NCBI RefSeq assembly: GCF_014650555.1
Contig: NZ_BMVE01000004.1
Location: forward strand, 434,001-498,000
From: Streptomyces goshikiensis
GTDB lineage: Bacteria; Actinomycetota; Actinomycetes; Streptomycetales; Streptomycetaceae
Reading direction: 5' to 3'
DNA: 64,000 nucleotides
Under the pieces are notes generated by a model, which was not told the origin of the DNA, ran no database searches, and was given only the letters and a program-made list of their open reading frames with translations. Below, in pieces: positions 17,454 through 25,477 of this stretch. A program made the position numbers and the translations under genes. The number at the start of each line of letters is the position of its first letter. Within the stretch, counting starts at the first letter, position 1.

Positions 17454-17957
17454 ATGATCGACACCGACTGGCGCCGCGACCGCATCGGCAGCGCGCACCG
17501 GGGCGAGAACCCCACCGTCATGCGCCGCCTCGACGCGGGATTCGCCGCGATCGGCGACCGGCAGTTCCTGCCCGGGTACTCGGTCCTCCTGACCGACGAC
17601 CCCGCCGTCACCCGGCTCTCGGACCTGCCCCGGCCGCGCAGGCTCGCGTACCTCACCGACACGGAACGGCTCGCCGAGGCCGTCGAGCGCGCCTGCGCGC
17701 GCCTCGACCCGGCCTTCCGGCGGGTCAACATCGAGATCCTGGGCAACACCGACCCCTACCTCCACGCCCACGTATGGCCCCGCTACGACTGGGAGCCCGC
17801 CGACCTCGTCCGGCTGCCGGTGTGGCGGTACGGGGAGGAGGAGTACTGGCGCGGCGAGCGGCACGCGCTGGCCCCCCGCCACGACGCGCTGCGCGCCGCC
17901 ATCGGGGAGGAGCTCGACCTGCTCGCCGGCCGGGAAGCCGCCGGCCCGGCCGCGTGA
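17454..17957 (+). CDS. HIT-like nucleotide hydrolase
   Basis: A 167-residue cytoplasmic protein. RVNIEILGNTDPYLHAHVWP (about residues 90-109) carries the His-X-His core of HIT-family nucleotide hydrolases, although the full three-His motif is not obvious (HAHVWPRY). Streptomyces homologues are annotated as diadenosine tetraphosphate hydrolases. It stands alone and converges on the next small gene. Confidence 0.75.
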   Translation: MIDTDWRRDRIGSAHRGENPTVMRRLDAGFAAIGDRQFLPGYSVLLTDDPAVTRLSDLPRPRRLAYLTDTERLAEAVERACARLDPAFRRVNIEILGNTDPYLHAHVWPRYDWEPADLVRLPVWRYGEEEYWRGERHALAPRHDALRAAIGEELDLLAGREAAGPAA

Positions 17958-17964
17958 GCACGCG

Positions 17965-18363
17965 TCAGTCCGCCACCAGCGGTTCGACGTGGCCCGCGCG
18001 CCAGCGGGGGGCCGGGTCCTGGCCGGGGCTGGTCCAGTACTCCCTGGCCGCGACGATCTCTCCGTCGCGCACCGTCCAGAGGGAGACGGCCCGGTAGACG
18101 ACGTGGTCCTGAGGTATCTCGACCTCGGTGACGACGAGGTCTCCGTCCGCGAGGATGCGGAGCAGCTCGACGGGTTGTCGTTCGTCCGTGTACGCGTAAC
18201 AGTCGTCGCTGTTCACGGCGATGAAGTTGGCGCGGCCGACGATGCGTTCGCCGCTCACGGGCCATTCGATGACGGCGTCCTCGGCGATGAGCTTGGCCAC
18301 GCCGTCCCAGTCGTGTGCCTCGATCCGCTCCCACAGTTGTGCCACTACGTTCAACGGCTCCAT
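17965..18363 (-). CDS. SnoaL/NTF2-like small protein
   Basis: A 132-residue protein with the cone-shaped SnoaL/NTF2 pattern: an N-terminal helix (LNVVAQLWERIEAHDWDGVA), DAVIEWPVSGERIVGRANF, and the terminal strands VSLWTVRDGEIVAAREYW. Members are isomerases, hydrolases or ligand-binding proteins; no specific reaction can be named. Its start overlaps the end of the small membrane-protein gene by 13 bases. Confidence 0.85.
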   Translation of the reverse strand: MEPLNVVAQLWERIEAHDWDGVAKLIAEDAVIEWPVSGERIVGRANFIAVNSDDCYAYTDERQPVELLRILADGDLVVTEVEIPQDHVVYRAVSLWTVRDGEIVAAREYWTSPGQDPAPRWRAGHVEPLVAD

Positions 18364-18593
18364 GTGCGGCAGTGTGCGATGGGGCCGCTCGACGCAACAA
18401 GCTTTGCTTGCAGGCTTATTGACTTCGACACAAATGGGCTGGGGGGCCGCGGGGGGAGGGGGCCCCGGCGGGTCTGCTTGCCGGTCATGACGGCGTAGAC
18501 GGAGCCGCAGGCGGCGACGGCGACGACCAGGGCCACGAGGAGGAGGAACACGGTCGTGGCGGTCGGGGGCCGGTTGCGGGGCGGTGGTTCCAT
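18351..18593 (-). CDS. Small single-pass membrane protein
   Basis: An 80-residue protein: a Pro/Arg-rich N-terminus (MEPPPRNRPP), one transmembrane helix (TATTVFLLLVALVVAVAACG), a KQTRRG stop-transfer segment and a Pro-rich tail. A GGAGGA ribosome site lies six bases before ATG 18593, which supports translation. It overlaps the SnoaL-like gene start. Function is unknown. Confidence 0.6.
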   Translation of the reverse strand: MEPPPRNRPPTATTVFLLLVALVVAVAACGSVYAVMTGKQTRRGPLPPRPPSPFVSKSISLQAKLVASSGPIAHCRTWSR

Positions 18594-19020
18594 GCGGGTT
18601 CCTCCACGGCGGAGTGCGGTGGGCGGGGCTCCGGTGGGGGAAGACGGCGGGGGTGGGACGAAGGTTGCCTGTGGCTCCGCCGGGTGGCTGGATCTGACCG
18701 GGCCTTCGCCGGGGGCGTGGCCGGGTGTGCCGGTGCGGCGCCGTTGCGGGGGCCAGCCCCCGGGGCCCCGCGCCTCAAGCGCCGGCGGGGCTGGGAGGGT
18801 GTGCCGGTGCGGCGCCGTTGCGGGGGCCAGCCCCCGGGCCCCCGCGCCTCAAACGCCGGCGGGGCTGGGTGGGGCGGCCGGGCTGGGTGGGGCCGTCGGG
18901 GTGGGGGTGTCGGTGCGGCGCCGTTGCGGGGGCCGGCCCCCGGGGCCCCGCGCCTCAAACGCCGGCGGGGCTGGGCGGGGCGGCGGGGCTGAGGGGGCGG
19001 TCGGGTTGGGTGGGGGCGCC
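18594..19020. other. Non-coding gap of 427 bases
   Basis: I see no supported gene. The gap holds the promoter side of the small membrane protein, three 68-base repeats (18727-18974) and G-rich low-complexity spacers. The MarR gene ends at its right edge. Confidence 0.6.
18727..18974. repeat. Three copies of a 68-bp GC-rich repeat
   Basis: Near-identical 68-base copies lie at 18727-18794, 18801-18868 and 18907-18974. Each runs from a GTGCCGGTGCGGCGCCGTTG start through a GGGGGCCAGCCCCC palindrome to CGCCGGCGGGGCTGG. From memory this consensus, with CCTCAAACGCCGGCG, is dispersed through many Streptomyces genomes. It has no coding logic and no CRISPR-like spacers. Confidence 0.9.
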
Positions 19021-19497
19021 TTAAGCGCTGGGGGGTGTCTGGGCGTGCAGGGTGTCCAGGGCCGCCGTTAGGCGGGACAGGGCTTCGGCGGTTTGGGCGA
19101 AGGCCTCTTCGCCCAGTTCGGCCGCGAGGCGGGTGGCGAGGGTGGCGTGGCCCGGGGTGATGCGGGCGATCGCGGCGCGGCCCTCCGCCGTCGGGCGCAG
19201 GAGCTTGGCGCGCCGGTGCGCCGGGTTCGGGACGTACTCGGCCAGCCCCTGCGCCGCCAGCAGGTCGGCGATGCGCTGGACGCTCTGCCGGGTGATGCCC
19301 ATGGCCCGGGCGATGCCCGCCACCGGCAGCGGCTCCGTGAGGACCGCCCCCAGGACCTGCCAGCGGGCCGCCGTCAGGCCCGCCGGTTTGGCCAGTTCCT
19401 CGGACACGGCGAGGAACTGGCCGTTCAGCCGGAACACCCCGAGGGCCGTCCGGCTCAGCAGGTCCTGCTTCTCGCGCAGGGTCAGCGGCTCAGGCAT
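19021..19497 (-). CDS. MarR family regulator
   Basis: A 158-residue winged-helix regulator. AGLTAARWQVLGAVL and VAGIARAMGITRQSVQRIAD (residues about 38-80) form the DNA-binding core, and the wing is YVPNPAHRRAKLLRPTAEGR. It is translated from an eight-base overlap with the DJ-1/PfpI gene, so the two form an operon. The dyad upstream of that operon is its likely site. Confidence 0.93.
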   Translation of the reverse strand: MPEPLTLREKQDLLSRTALGVFRLNGQFLAVSEELAKPAGLTAARWQVLGAVLTEPLPVAGIARAMGITRQSVQRIADLLAAQGLAEYVPNPAHRRAKLLRPTAEGRAAIARITPGHATLATRLAAELGEEAFAQTAEALSRLTAALDTLHAQTPPSA

Positions 19498-20125
19498 CGC
19501 CGGATTCCGCCGCCGCCATCAGGACCGGGTACGCGCTCGCGTCCGAGTCGTGGAAGAGCCGGAACCACGCGTCCAGGACCTCCGGCCCGTAGACGCCCAG
19601 GCGCGCGAAGACCTCCCGGGCGAACGCGACCGGTTCCGTCGGGCCCGCCGTGATCAGGTCGCCGTCGGTGACCGCGTCGGCCTCGACGTACCTCTCCGCG
19701 CCCCCGTATCCGGGCTGCCCGGCGAGGTAGAAGGAGGCGCCGCTGGTGTGCGCACGGCCGTCCAGCAGGCCCGCCCTGGCCAGGCCGGCCGTCGCCCCGC
19801 AGATCGCGGCGACCGGCACCCCGGCCGCCAGGAACTCCCCGGCCTTCGCCGCGAACGGCGCCAGGTCCTCGCCGGTGTCCCACAGCGAGGCGCCCGTCAG
19901 GATCAGCAGGGAGGAGTCCCCGGGGCGCAGGTCCGCCAGGGCCAGGTCGGGCAGGACGCGGACGCCGCCCATGGTGGTGACCGGCGCTCCGGCGGCGGAG
20001 CCGACCGTACGGATCGTGTGGCCGCGCTGGGTGAGGTGCGCGGTGGTGTGGCCGGTCTCCCAGTCCGCATACGTGTCGTAGACCGCGAGGTGGACGGGTT
20101 TGCGCGGGGTCGGGGTCTCGCTCAT
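19490..20125 (-). CDS. DJ-1/PfpI family protein
   Basis: A 211-residue protein of the DJ-1/PfpI/class I amidotransferase-like fold. The nucleophile elbow VAAICGATAGLARAG carries the conserved Cys, and LLILTGASLWD is the preceding strand. ATG 20125 has GGAGG eight bases upstream, so the longer frame from 20188 is rejected. Family members include chaperone, glyoxalase and isonitrile-hydratase activities; which applies is open. It is followed by its MarR regulator. Confidence 0.9.
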   Translation of the reverse strand: MSETPTPRKPVHLAVYDTYADWETGHTTAHLTQRGHTIRTVGSAAGAPVTTMGGVRVLPDLALADLRPGDSSLLILTGASLWDTGEDLAPFAAKAGEFLAAGVPVAAICGATAGLARAGLLDGRAHTSGASFYLAGQPGYGGAERYVEADAVTDGDLITAGPTEPVAFAREVFARLGVYGPEVLDAWFRLFHDSDASAYPVLMAAAESGDA

Positions 20126-20170
20126 GGTGCTCGCCTCCGGAGTCGCTCTCGCTCTGCCACTGCTGTTCTT

Positions 20171-20188
20171 ATGACAGAAGACTGTCAT
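20171..20188. promoter_or_regulatory. Operator dyad ATGACAG-AAGA-CTGTCAT
   Basis: Perfect seven-base arms flank a four-base centre, 46 bases upstream of the DJ-1 start. A further half-site CTGTCAA (20201-20207) reads TTGACAG on the transcribed strand and could double as a -35 box. The symmetry and position suit autoregulation by the MarR protein. Confidence 0.7.
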
Positions 20189-20325
20189 TTCGGCAGGATG
20201 CTGTCAATGGTCGGGCATACCCCGGGTACGGCGCCGCGCGGGCGGACAGAGTGCCGAGGGTGGTCCCCGACCCGCATACAGTCCGCCGATATCACTCCCC
20301 ACCTGCGCACTTCTAGCGTGACGGC

Positions 20326-21678
20326 ATGACCCCTCATGTCACTGGCGCGACCGTCAAGGCCGCAGACCGCGCTCACGTGTTCCACTCCTGGTCCGCCCAG
20401 GCCCTGATCGACCCGCTCGCCGTGGCCGGGGCCGAGGGCTCGTACTTCTGGGACTACGACGGGAACCGCTTCCTCGACTTCTCCTCCCAGCTGGTGAACA
20501 CCAACATCGGGCACCAGCACCCCAAGGTCGTCGCCGCCATCCAGGAGCAGGCTGCCAAGCTCTGCACCCTGGCCCCCGGCTTCGCCGTGGAGGCCCGTTC
20601 CGAGGCCGCCCGGCTGATCGCCGAGCGGACCCCCGGCGACCTGGACAAGATCTTCTTCACCAACGGCGGCGCCGAGGCCGTCGAGAACGCCGTACGGATG
20701 GCCCGGCTGCACACCGGCCGCCAGAAGGTGCTGTCCACCTACCGCTCGTACCACGGCGCCACCGCCGCCGCGATCAACCTGACCGGCGACCCGCGCCGCT
20801 GGCCCTCGGACACGGCCGCCGCCGGCGTCGTGCACTTCTGGGGCCCGTTCCTCTACCGCTCGCCGTTCCACGCGACCACCGAGGCCGAGGAGTGCGCCCG
20901 CGCCCTCACCCACCTCGCCGACACCATCGCCTTCGAGGGCCCGCAGACCATCGCCGCGATCATCCTGGAGAGCGTGCCGGGCACCGCCGGGATCATGACC
21001 CCGCCGGCCGGGTACCTCGCCGGGGTGCGCGAGCTGTGCGACCGCCACGGGATCGTCTTCGTCCTCGACGAGGTCATGGCCGGCTTCGGGCGCACCGGCA
21101 AGTGGTTCGCGGCCGAGCACTGGGACGTCACCCCCGACCTGATCACCTTCGCCAAGGGCGTGAACAGCGGTTACGTCCCGCTCGGCGGCGTCGCCATCTC
21201 GGCCGAGATCGCCGAGACCTTCGCCACCCGCCCCTACCCGGGCGGACTGACGTACTCCGGGCACCCCCTGGCCTGCGCCGCCGCCGTCGCGACGATCAAC
21301 GTCATGGAGGAGGAGGGCGTCGTCGAGAACGCCGCCCGCATCGGCGAGGACGTGATCGGCCCGGCGCTCGCCGAGATCGCCGAGCGGCACCCCTCGGTCG
21401 GCGAGGTCCGGGGTCTGGGCGTGTTCTGGGCGCTGGAACTCGTACGGGACAAGGAGACGCGCGAGCCGCTCGTCCCGTACAACGCGGCGGGCGCCGACAA
21501 CGCGCCGATGGCCGAGTTCGCGGCGGCCTGCAAGAAGTCCGGGCTGTGGCCCTTCGTGAACATGAACCGGACCCACGTCGTCCCGCCCTGCACCGTCACC
21601 GAGGCGGAGGCGAAGGAAGGGCTGGCGCTCCTCGACGAGGCGCTGACGGTCGCGGACCGGCACGCGGTCGCCGGATAG
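20326..21678 (+). CDS. Class III pyridoxal-phosphate aminotransferase
   Basis: A 450-residue aminotransferase of the omega-amino-acid/taurine-pyruvate type. The diagnostic block IVFVLDEVMAGFGRTGKWF is followed by the PLP-binding Lys in LITFAKGVNSGYVPLGG, with SYHGATAAAINLTGD upstream. It transfers an amino group from a distal amine to a keto acid. It is followed by a GntR regulator that may control it. The exact amine donor cannot be read from the sequence. Confidence 0.93.
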   Translation: MTPHVTGATVKAADRAHVFHSWSAQALIDPLAVAGAEGSYFWDYDGNRFLDFSSQLVNTNIGHQHPKVVAAIQEQAAKLCTLAPGFAVEARSEAARLIAERTPGDLDKIFFTNGGAEAVENAVRMARLHTGRQKVLSTYRSYHGATAAAINLTGDPRRWPSDTAAAGVVHFWGPFLYRSPFHATTEAEECARALTHLADTIAFEGPQTIAAIILESVPGTAGIMTPPAGYLAGVRELCDRHGIVFVLDEVMAGFGRTGKWFAAEHWDVTPDLITFAKGVNSGYVPLGGVAISAEIAETFATRPYPGGLTYSGHPLACAAAVATINVMEEEGVVENAARIGEDVIGPALAEIAERHPSVGEVRGLGVFWALELVRDKETREPLVPYNAAGADNAPMAEFAAACKKSGLWPFVNMNRTHVVPPCTVTEAEAKEGLALLDEALTVADRHAVAG

Positions 21679-21775
21679 CGGGCGGTTCATCCGTATAACG
21701 ACCGCGAATCGATCGGTTTCGGCCTCGCTGCCTGGCCTTAAGGTGTCCCAAGCTCTACAGAGGAGACGGACCCCT

Positions 21776-22444
21776 ATGCCAGGCAGCGGAGCTGTCACCC
21801 GCAACACGCTCCGCCAGCAGATCGCGGACGCGCTGCGCGACGAGGTGCTCGCGGGACGCCTGCCGCCGGGGACCGAGTTCACGGTGAAGCAGATCGCCGA
21901 GCAGTACGAGGTCTCCGCCACCCCGGTGCGCGAGGCGCTCGTGGACCTCGCGGCGCAGGGGCTGCTGGAGTCCGTCCAGCACCGCGGGTTCCGGGTCCGG
22001 ATCTACTCCGTGGCCGATTTCGTGGGCATGATCGAAGCCCGCACGCTGATCGTGGACGGGATCTTCCGCCGGCTCGTCGAGCGCGGGACCGCGCCGGGCG
22101 CGGCCGAGATGCTGGTGTCGGTACGGCGCCGGGCGGAGGAGGCGCGGCGGGCCGCGCACAGCGGTTCCCTCGAAGTGCTGATCGGCTACGACCTGCGGTT
22201 CTGGCGGGAGCTGAGCGGGCTGGTCGGGAACACGTACATCTCGGAGTTCCTGCACCGGATCCGGGTGCAGACCTGGGTCTTCGCGGTCCCGCACCTCCAG
22301 CGGCAGCCGGAGCTGATGCGGGAGGCCCTGTGGAACGGGCACCGCGAGCTGGTGGAGGCGGTGACGCGGGCGGACCCGGACGAGGTGCGGCGGCTGGTGC
22401 ACGCGTACAACCAGCACGGGCTGGAGTGGGCGGCCGGGCTCTGA
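21776..22444 (+). CDS. GntR family regulator, FCD type
   Basis: A 222-residue regulator. The winged helix TVKQIAEQYEVSATPVREAL (residues about 30-50) is followed by GLLESVQHRGFRVR and a helical FCD-like ligand domain with ARTLIVDGIFRRLVERG and WNGHRELVEAVTRADPDEV. ATG 21776 is used because GGAG precedes it; ORF extension to 21743 is unsupported. Its position suggests control of the upstream aminotransferase. Confidence 0.92.
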   Translation: MPGSGAVTRNTLRQQIADALRDEVLAGRLPPGTEFTVKQIAEQYEVSATPVREALVDLAAQGLLESVQHRGFRVRIYSVADFVGMIEARTLIVDGIFRRLVERGTAPGAAEMLVSVRRRAEEARRAAHSGSLEVLIGYDLRFWRELSGLVGNTYISEFLHRIRVQTWVFAVPHLQRQPELMREALWNGHRELVEAVTRADPDEVRRLVHAYNQHGLEWAAGL

Positions 22445-22469
22445 GCCGGGCGCCCAGCCGGGTGCCCAA

Positions 22470-22533
22470 CCGGGCGCCGGGGCGAGCGCCTCAGCCGGGC
22501 GCTGGGGCGGGCGCCTCAGCCGGGTGCCGGGGG
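22470..22533. repeat. Tandem 25-bp repeat, about 2.5 copies
   Basis: Copies at 22470-22494 and 22495-22519 differ at two positions, and a partial third follows. Each reads CCGGGCGC-GGGGCG-GCGCCTCAG. It fills part of the 231-base gap after the GntR gene. Earlier bases (22445-22469) resemble further degenerate copies. Confidence 0.75.
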
Positions 22534-22675
22534 GCCTGGGGTTGAGCCCCCGGACGGCGCCGGAGCGGGCTCCGGAGCGCGCCTCGGGGCCGGTCCAGTT
22601 CTGCGCACCCCTTCGCGGAGGGTGTTCGGCGCATTACGCTGGCACGATCGGCGGCAACGACTGATCGGAGGCCGC

Positions 22676-23326
22676 GTGGCCTGTGACCTGTGGCTGGTCC
22701 CCCTTGTCGATGTGCTGTGCCACAGCCCCGACAACCCCTTCGCGGAAGAGATCGCCTCGTACGACAAGGCGCTGGGTGAGGCCGGGCTCCCGTCGGTGCC
22801 CGTGTTCGCGTACATGCCGGGGCTGTCCGGGGACGTCGCCCCGGTGGCCGGATTCGACTACGACGCCCTGCACTTCCTGCGGCGGGCGTACCTGCTGCAG
22901 ATCTGCGGGCTGCCGGTGACCCCGGTGGACGAGCTGGGCGGCGACTACGAGCAGCTGCTGGAGATGTTCGAGCCGACGGCGCAGCAGTCGCACCTGGTGT
23001 GGCACTACGACCACGCCGGGGCGTACGTGCCCGTGGACTTCCCGGCGCCGCTGGCCAACGAGGAGCTGCTGGCGGGGGGCGGGCCGCTGGGGTCGGCGCA
23101 GGGGCTGCTGCGGGAGCTCGGGTTCGTCGCGCCGGCGATCGGGATCGACCCGCTGAACCCGCCGCCGGCGCCCGCGCCGCCGGGGCGGCCGACCTCCCTG
23201 GAGGAGCCGGCGGGGCCGATGCCGCACGACGACAGCCCGTTCGCGCGGGAGCGGCACGTGTGGCTGGGGCTGCACGCGGCGGCGACCCGCAGCCTGGGGC
23301 AGGGATCGATGATCATCTTCAGCTAG
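22676..23326 (+). CDS. Conserved hypothetical protein
   Basis: A 216-residue protein I do not recognise. GTG 22676 follows a GGAG ribosome site by five bases; the upstream ATG frame is arginine-rich and rejected. Visible features are VACDLWLVPLVDVLCHSPDN at the start, LHFLRRAYLLQICGLPVTPV, QQSHLVWHYDHAGAYVPVDF, and a Pro-rich linker (residues about 165-185) before the end RSLGQGSMIIFS. No signal peptide or membrane segment is seen. It is convergent with the SLATT gene. Confidence 0.75.
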   Translation: MACDLWLVPLVDVLCHSPDNPFAEEIASYDKALGEAGLPSVPVFAYMPGLSGDVAPVAGFDYDALHFLRRAYLLQICGLPVTPVDELGGDYEQLLEMFEPTAQQSHLVWHYDHAGAYVPVDFPAPLANEELLAGGGPLGSAQGLLRELGFVAPAIGIDPLNPPPAPAPPGRPTSLEEPAGPMPHDDSPFARERHVWLGLHAAATRSLGQGSMIIFS

Positions 23327-23405
23327 CCGGGCCCCGCCGGAGCCCCGCCGGGCCCCGTCCCCCGGCCTTCCCGGCCCCCCGGGGCTCAGCCCGGGGACGC
23401 CGGGC

Positions 23406-24152
23406 TCAGCGGGGCTGTTCCGGGGGGCGCTGGCGGGGCATGTTCGGGCGGGTGCCCGGGGGCAGGGGGAAGCGGGCCGGGGGGACACCGGAGTCCGCGC
23501 GCCCGGCGGCGGCGCCCATGGACTGCATCACCAGCGGCGCGGGGCCGGAGGAGAACTCCACCATCCACTGCGCGGTCTCGGAGCGGACGAGCTCCGTCAC
23601 GTCCTCCGAGAAGCGCCGCAGCACGGTCAGGCAGCGTTCCGCCGCCTCGCCGGCCGTGCCCTCCGTCGGGCCCAGCACCTCCCGTACGTTCTCCGAGGCC
23701 CAGTCGAACTGGAGCGTCTGGAGACGGCGCTGGACCGCCTGCGCGGTGGCTACGTCCCGCATCCAGCCCGACGTCAGCCCGAAGAACCGGTCGCAGGCCA
23801 GGCAGGCCGCGCCCAGCAGCAGGCACAGGTAGCCGTACGAGGCCGCCCCAGCGGCGGACCCGGTGAGTTCCAGCAGCGGCATCGCTGCGCCCACGACGGC
23901 GCCCCCCGCCGCCCCCGCCCGCAGGATCCGCGCGCCGCGGCGCTTCCACGCCCGGTCGGACAGGTACCACTCCGCCGTGCGCAGCGCATCGGCCTCTACT
24001 CGCCGGTAGAGCTCGTCGAGCCGCTCCGCGGGCTCGCCCCAGTCTCCCAGGGGGAACGGCTTGCCGGTCAGATCGCCCGCCGCCATCGGCCCGCTGCCCT
24101 CCTCCCGGGGATCCCGGGGTGGCCCCTCGGGCTGCATCTCCGGCTGGCTCAC
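23406..24152 (-). CDS. SLATT-like two-helix membrane protein
   Basis: A 248-residue protein. GTG 24152 is preceded by GAGGGAG at about six bases. After a Pro/Glu-rich N-terminus, residues about 50-175 resemble the SLATT domain: RLDELYRRVEADALRTAEWY, two adjacent transmembrane helices (GAAGGAVVGAAMPLLEL and YGYLCLLLGAACLACD), then a helical segment RRLQTLQFDWASENVREVLG. The tail is Pro/Arg-rich. SLATT proteins are often predicted pore-forming effectors of nucleotide-signalling conflict systems, but no sensor gene is adjacent here. Assignment is from pattern recall. Confidence 0.7.
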   Translation of the reverse strand: MSQPEMQPEGPPRDPREEGSGPMAAGDLTGKPFPLGDWGEPAERLDELYRRVEADALRTAEWYLSDRAWKRRGARILRAGAAGGAVVGAAMPLLELTGSAAGAASYGYLCLLLGAACLACDRFFGLTSGWMRDVATAQAVQRRLQTLQFDWASENVREVLGPTEGTAGEAAERCLTVLRRFSEDVTELVRSETAQWMVEFSSGPAPLVMQSMGAAAGRADSGVPPARFPLPPGTRPNMPRQRPPEQPR

Positions 24153-24424
24153 CCGGCACTCCCTCTGCCCGCGCTGACGTGTGGTGGTGCGCGTGTGCGC
24201 AATGGTGCGCATGCTCTTCCTACCTTCGAATGACGGGCCATGGGCGACGAATCCCCGGTTTTCCGCTCGCAAGGAGGTCTCCAGCAGGTACGCGCATGCC
24301 CCGACCTTCACTCGAAAGAGTTGGTCCTCACGGCGTAGGGCGCGCTGCCCGGGGAGCACGTAGGCTCAGATTGACCAAGCATTGCGCGGTCCCGACGTCC
24401 CGACGGTATTTGGAGTGATTACCT

Positions 24425-24769
24425 GTGATTCCCGGTGGTGGCCAGCCCAACATGCAGCAGCTGCTCCAGCAGGCCCAGAAGATGCAGCAAGACCTCGCGG
24501 CGGCCCAGGAGGCCCTGGCGCTGGCCGAGGTCGAGGGGCAGTCCGGCGGCGGTCTCGTCAAGGCGACGGTCACGGGTTCGGGCGAGCTGCGGGCGCTGGT
24601 GATCGACCCCAAGGCCGTAGACCCCACGGACACCGAGACGCTGGCCGACCTGGTGGTCGCGGCGGTGCAGGCCGCCAACGAGAACGCCCAGGCGCTCCAG
24701 CAGGAGAAGCTGGGCCCCCTGGCCTCCGGGCTGGGCGGCGGCAGCGGCATTCCCGGCCTTCCGTTCTAG
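24425..24769 (+). CDS. YbaB/EbfC family nucleoid-associated protein
   Basis: A 114-residue DNA-binding protein. MQQLLQQAQKMQQDLAAAQE is the N-terminal coiled coil and GGLVKATVTGSGELRALVID the central sheet, as in YbaB/EbfC. The GTG start has GGAG about ten bases upstream. It directly precedes recR, the usual arrangement across bacteria, which suggests a shared role in DNA repair or chromosome organisation. Confidence 0.95.
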   Translation: MIPGGGQPNMQQLLQQAQKMQQDLAAAQEALALAEVEGQSGGGLVKATVTGSGELRALVIDPKAVDPTDTETLADLVVAAVQAANENAQALQQEKLGPLASGLGGGSGIPGLPF

Positions 24770-24877
24770 GCCGTCCCCTCCGGGCCGTCCGTTGCGGACT
24801 GTCCGTCCGGGGCCGTCCGGTCGGGGCCATCCGGCCAGGCCGTTCCCCACACACCCCATAGCGAAAGAGGCAGTCCG

Positions 24878-25477
24878 TTGTACGAAGGCGTGGTCCAGGA
24901 CCTGATCGACGAACTGGGCAGGCTGCCCGGCGTCGGGCCCAAGAGCGCGCAGCGGATCGCCTTCCACATCCTGCAGGCCGAGCCCACCGACGTCCGCCGC
25001 CTCGCGCACGCGCTGCTTGAGGTGAAGGACAAGGTCCGGTTCTGCGCGGTGTGCGGGAACGTGGCGCAGGAGGAGCGGTGCACCATCTGCCGCGATCCGC
25101 GCCGCGACACGACGGTCATCTGTGTCGTGGAGGAGCCGAAGGACGTCGTCGCGATCGAGCGGACCCGCGAGTTCCGGGGCAAGTACCACGTCCTCGGCGG
25201 CGCGATCAGCCCGATCGAGGGCGTCGGACCGGACGATCTGCGCATCCGGGAGCTGCTGGCGCGGCTCGCGGACGGCGTGGTCACCGAGCTGATCCTCGCG
25301 ACCGACCCGAACCTGGAGGGCGAGGCGACCGCCACGTACCTCGCCCGCATGATCAAGCCCATGGGCCTGAAGGTCACCCGCCTGGCCAGCGGCCTCCCCG
25401 TCGGGGGAGATCTGGAGTACGCGGACGAGGTCACGCTCGGGCGGGCCTTTGAAGGAAGGCGACTTCTCGATGTCTGA
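24878..25477 (+). CDS. recR: Recombination mediator protein RecR
   Basis: A 199-residue DNA repair protein, full length. It has the N-terminal helix-hairpin-helix (LPGVGPKSAQRIAFHIL), a four-Cys zinc finger (CAVCGNVAQEERCTIC), and a Toprim domain (VICVVEEPKDVVAIERT, ILATDPNLEGEATATYLA). The start is the rare codon TTG at 24878 with AAAGAGG upstream, matching the homologous LYEGVVQDL. It works with RecF and RecO to load RecA at gaps. Its stop overlaps the DUF5063 start by eight bases. Confidence 0.98.
   Translation: MYEGVVQDLIDELGRLPGVGPKSAQRIAFHILQAEPTDVRRLAHALLEVKDKVRFCAVCGNVAQEERCTICRDPRRDTTVICVVEEPKDVVAIERTREFRGKYHVLGGAISPIEGVGPDDLRIRELLARLADGVVTELILATDPNLEGEATATYLARMIKPMGLKVTRLASGLPVGGDLEYADEVTLGRAFEGRRLLDV

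Noticed and set aside
18727..18974. CRISPR array
   Set aside because: The units are 68 bases, adjacent or separated by repeat-like G-rich sequence, with no unique spacers and no cas genes nearby.
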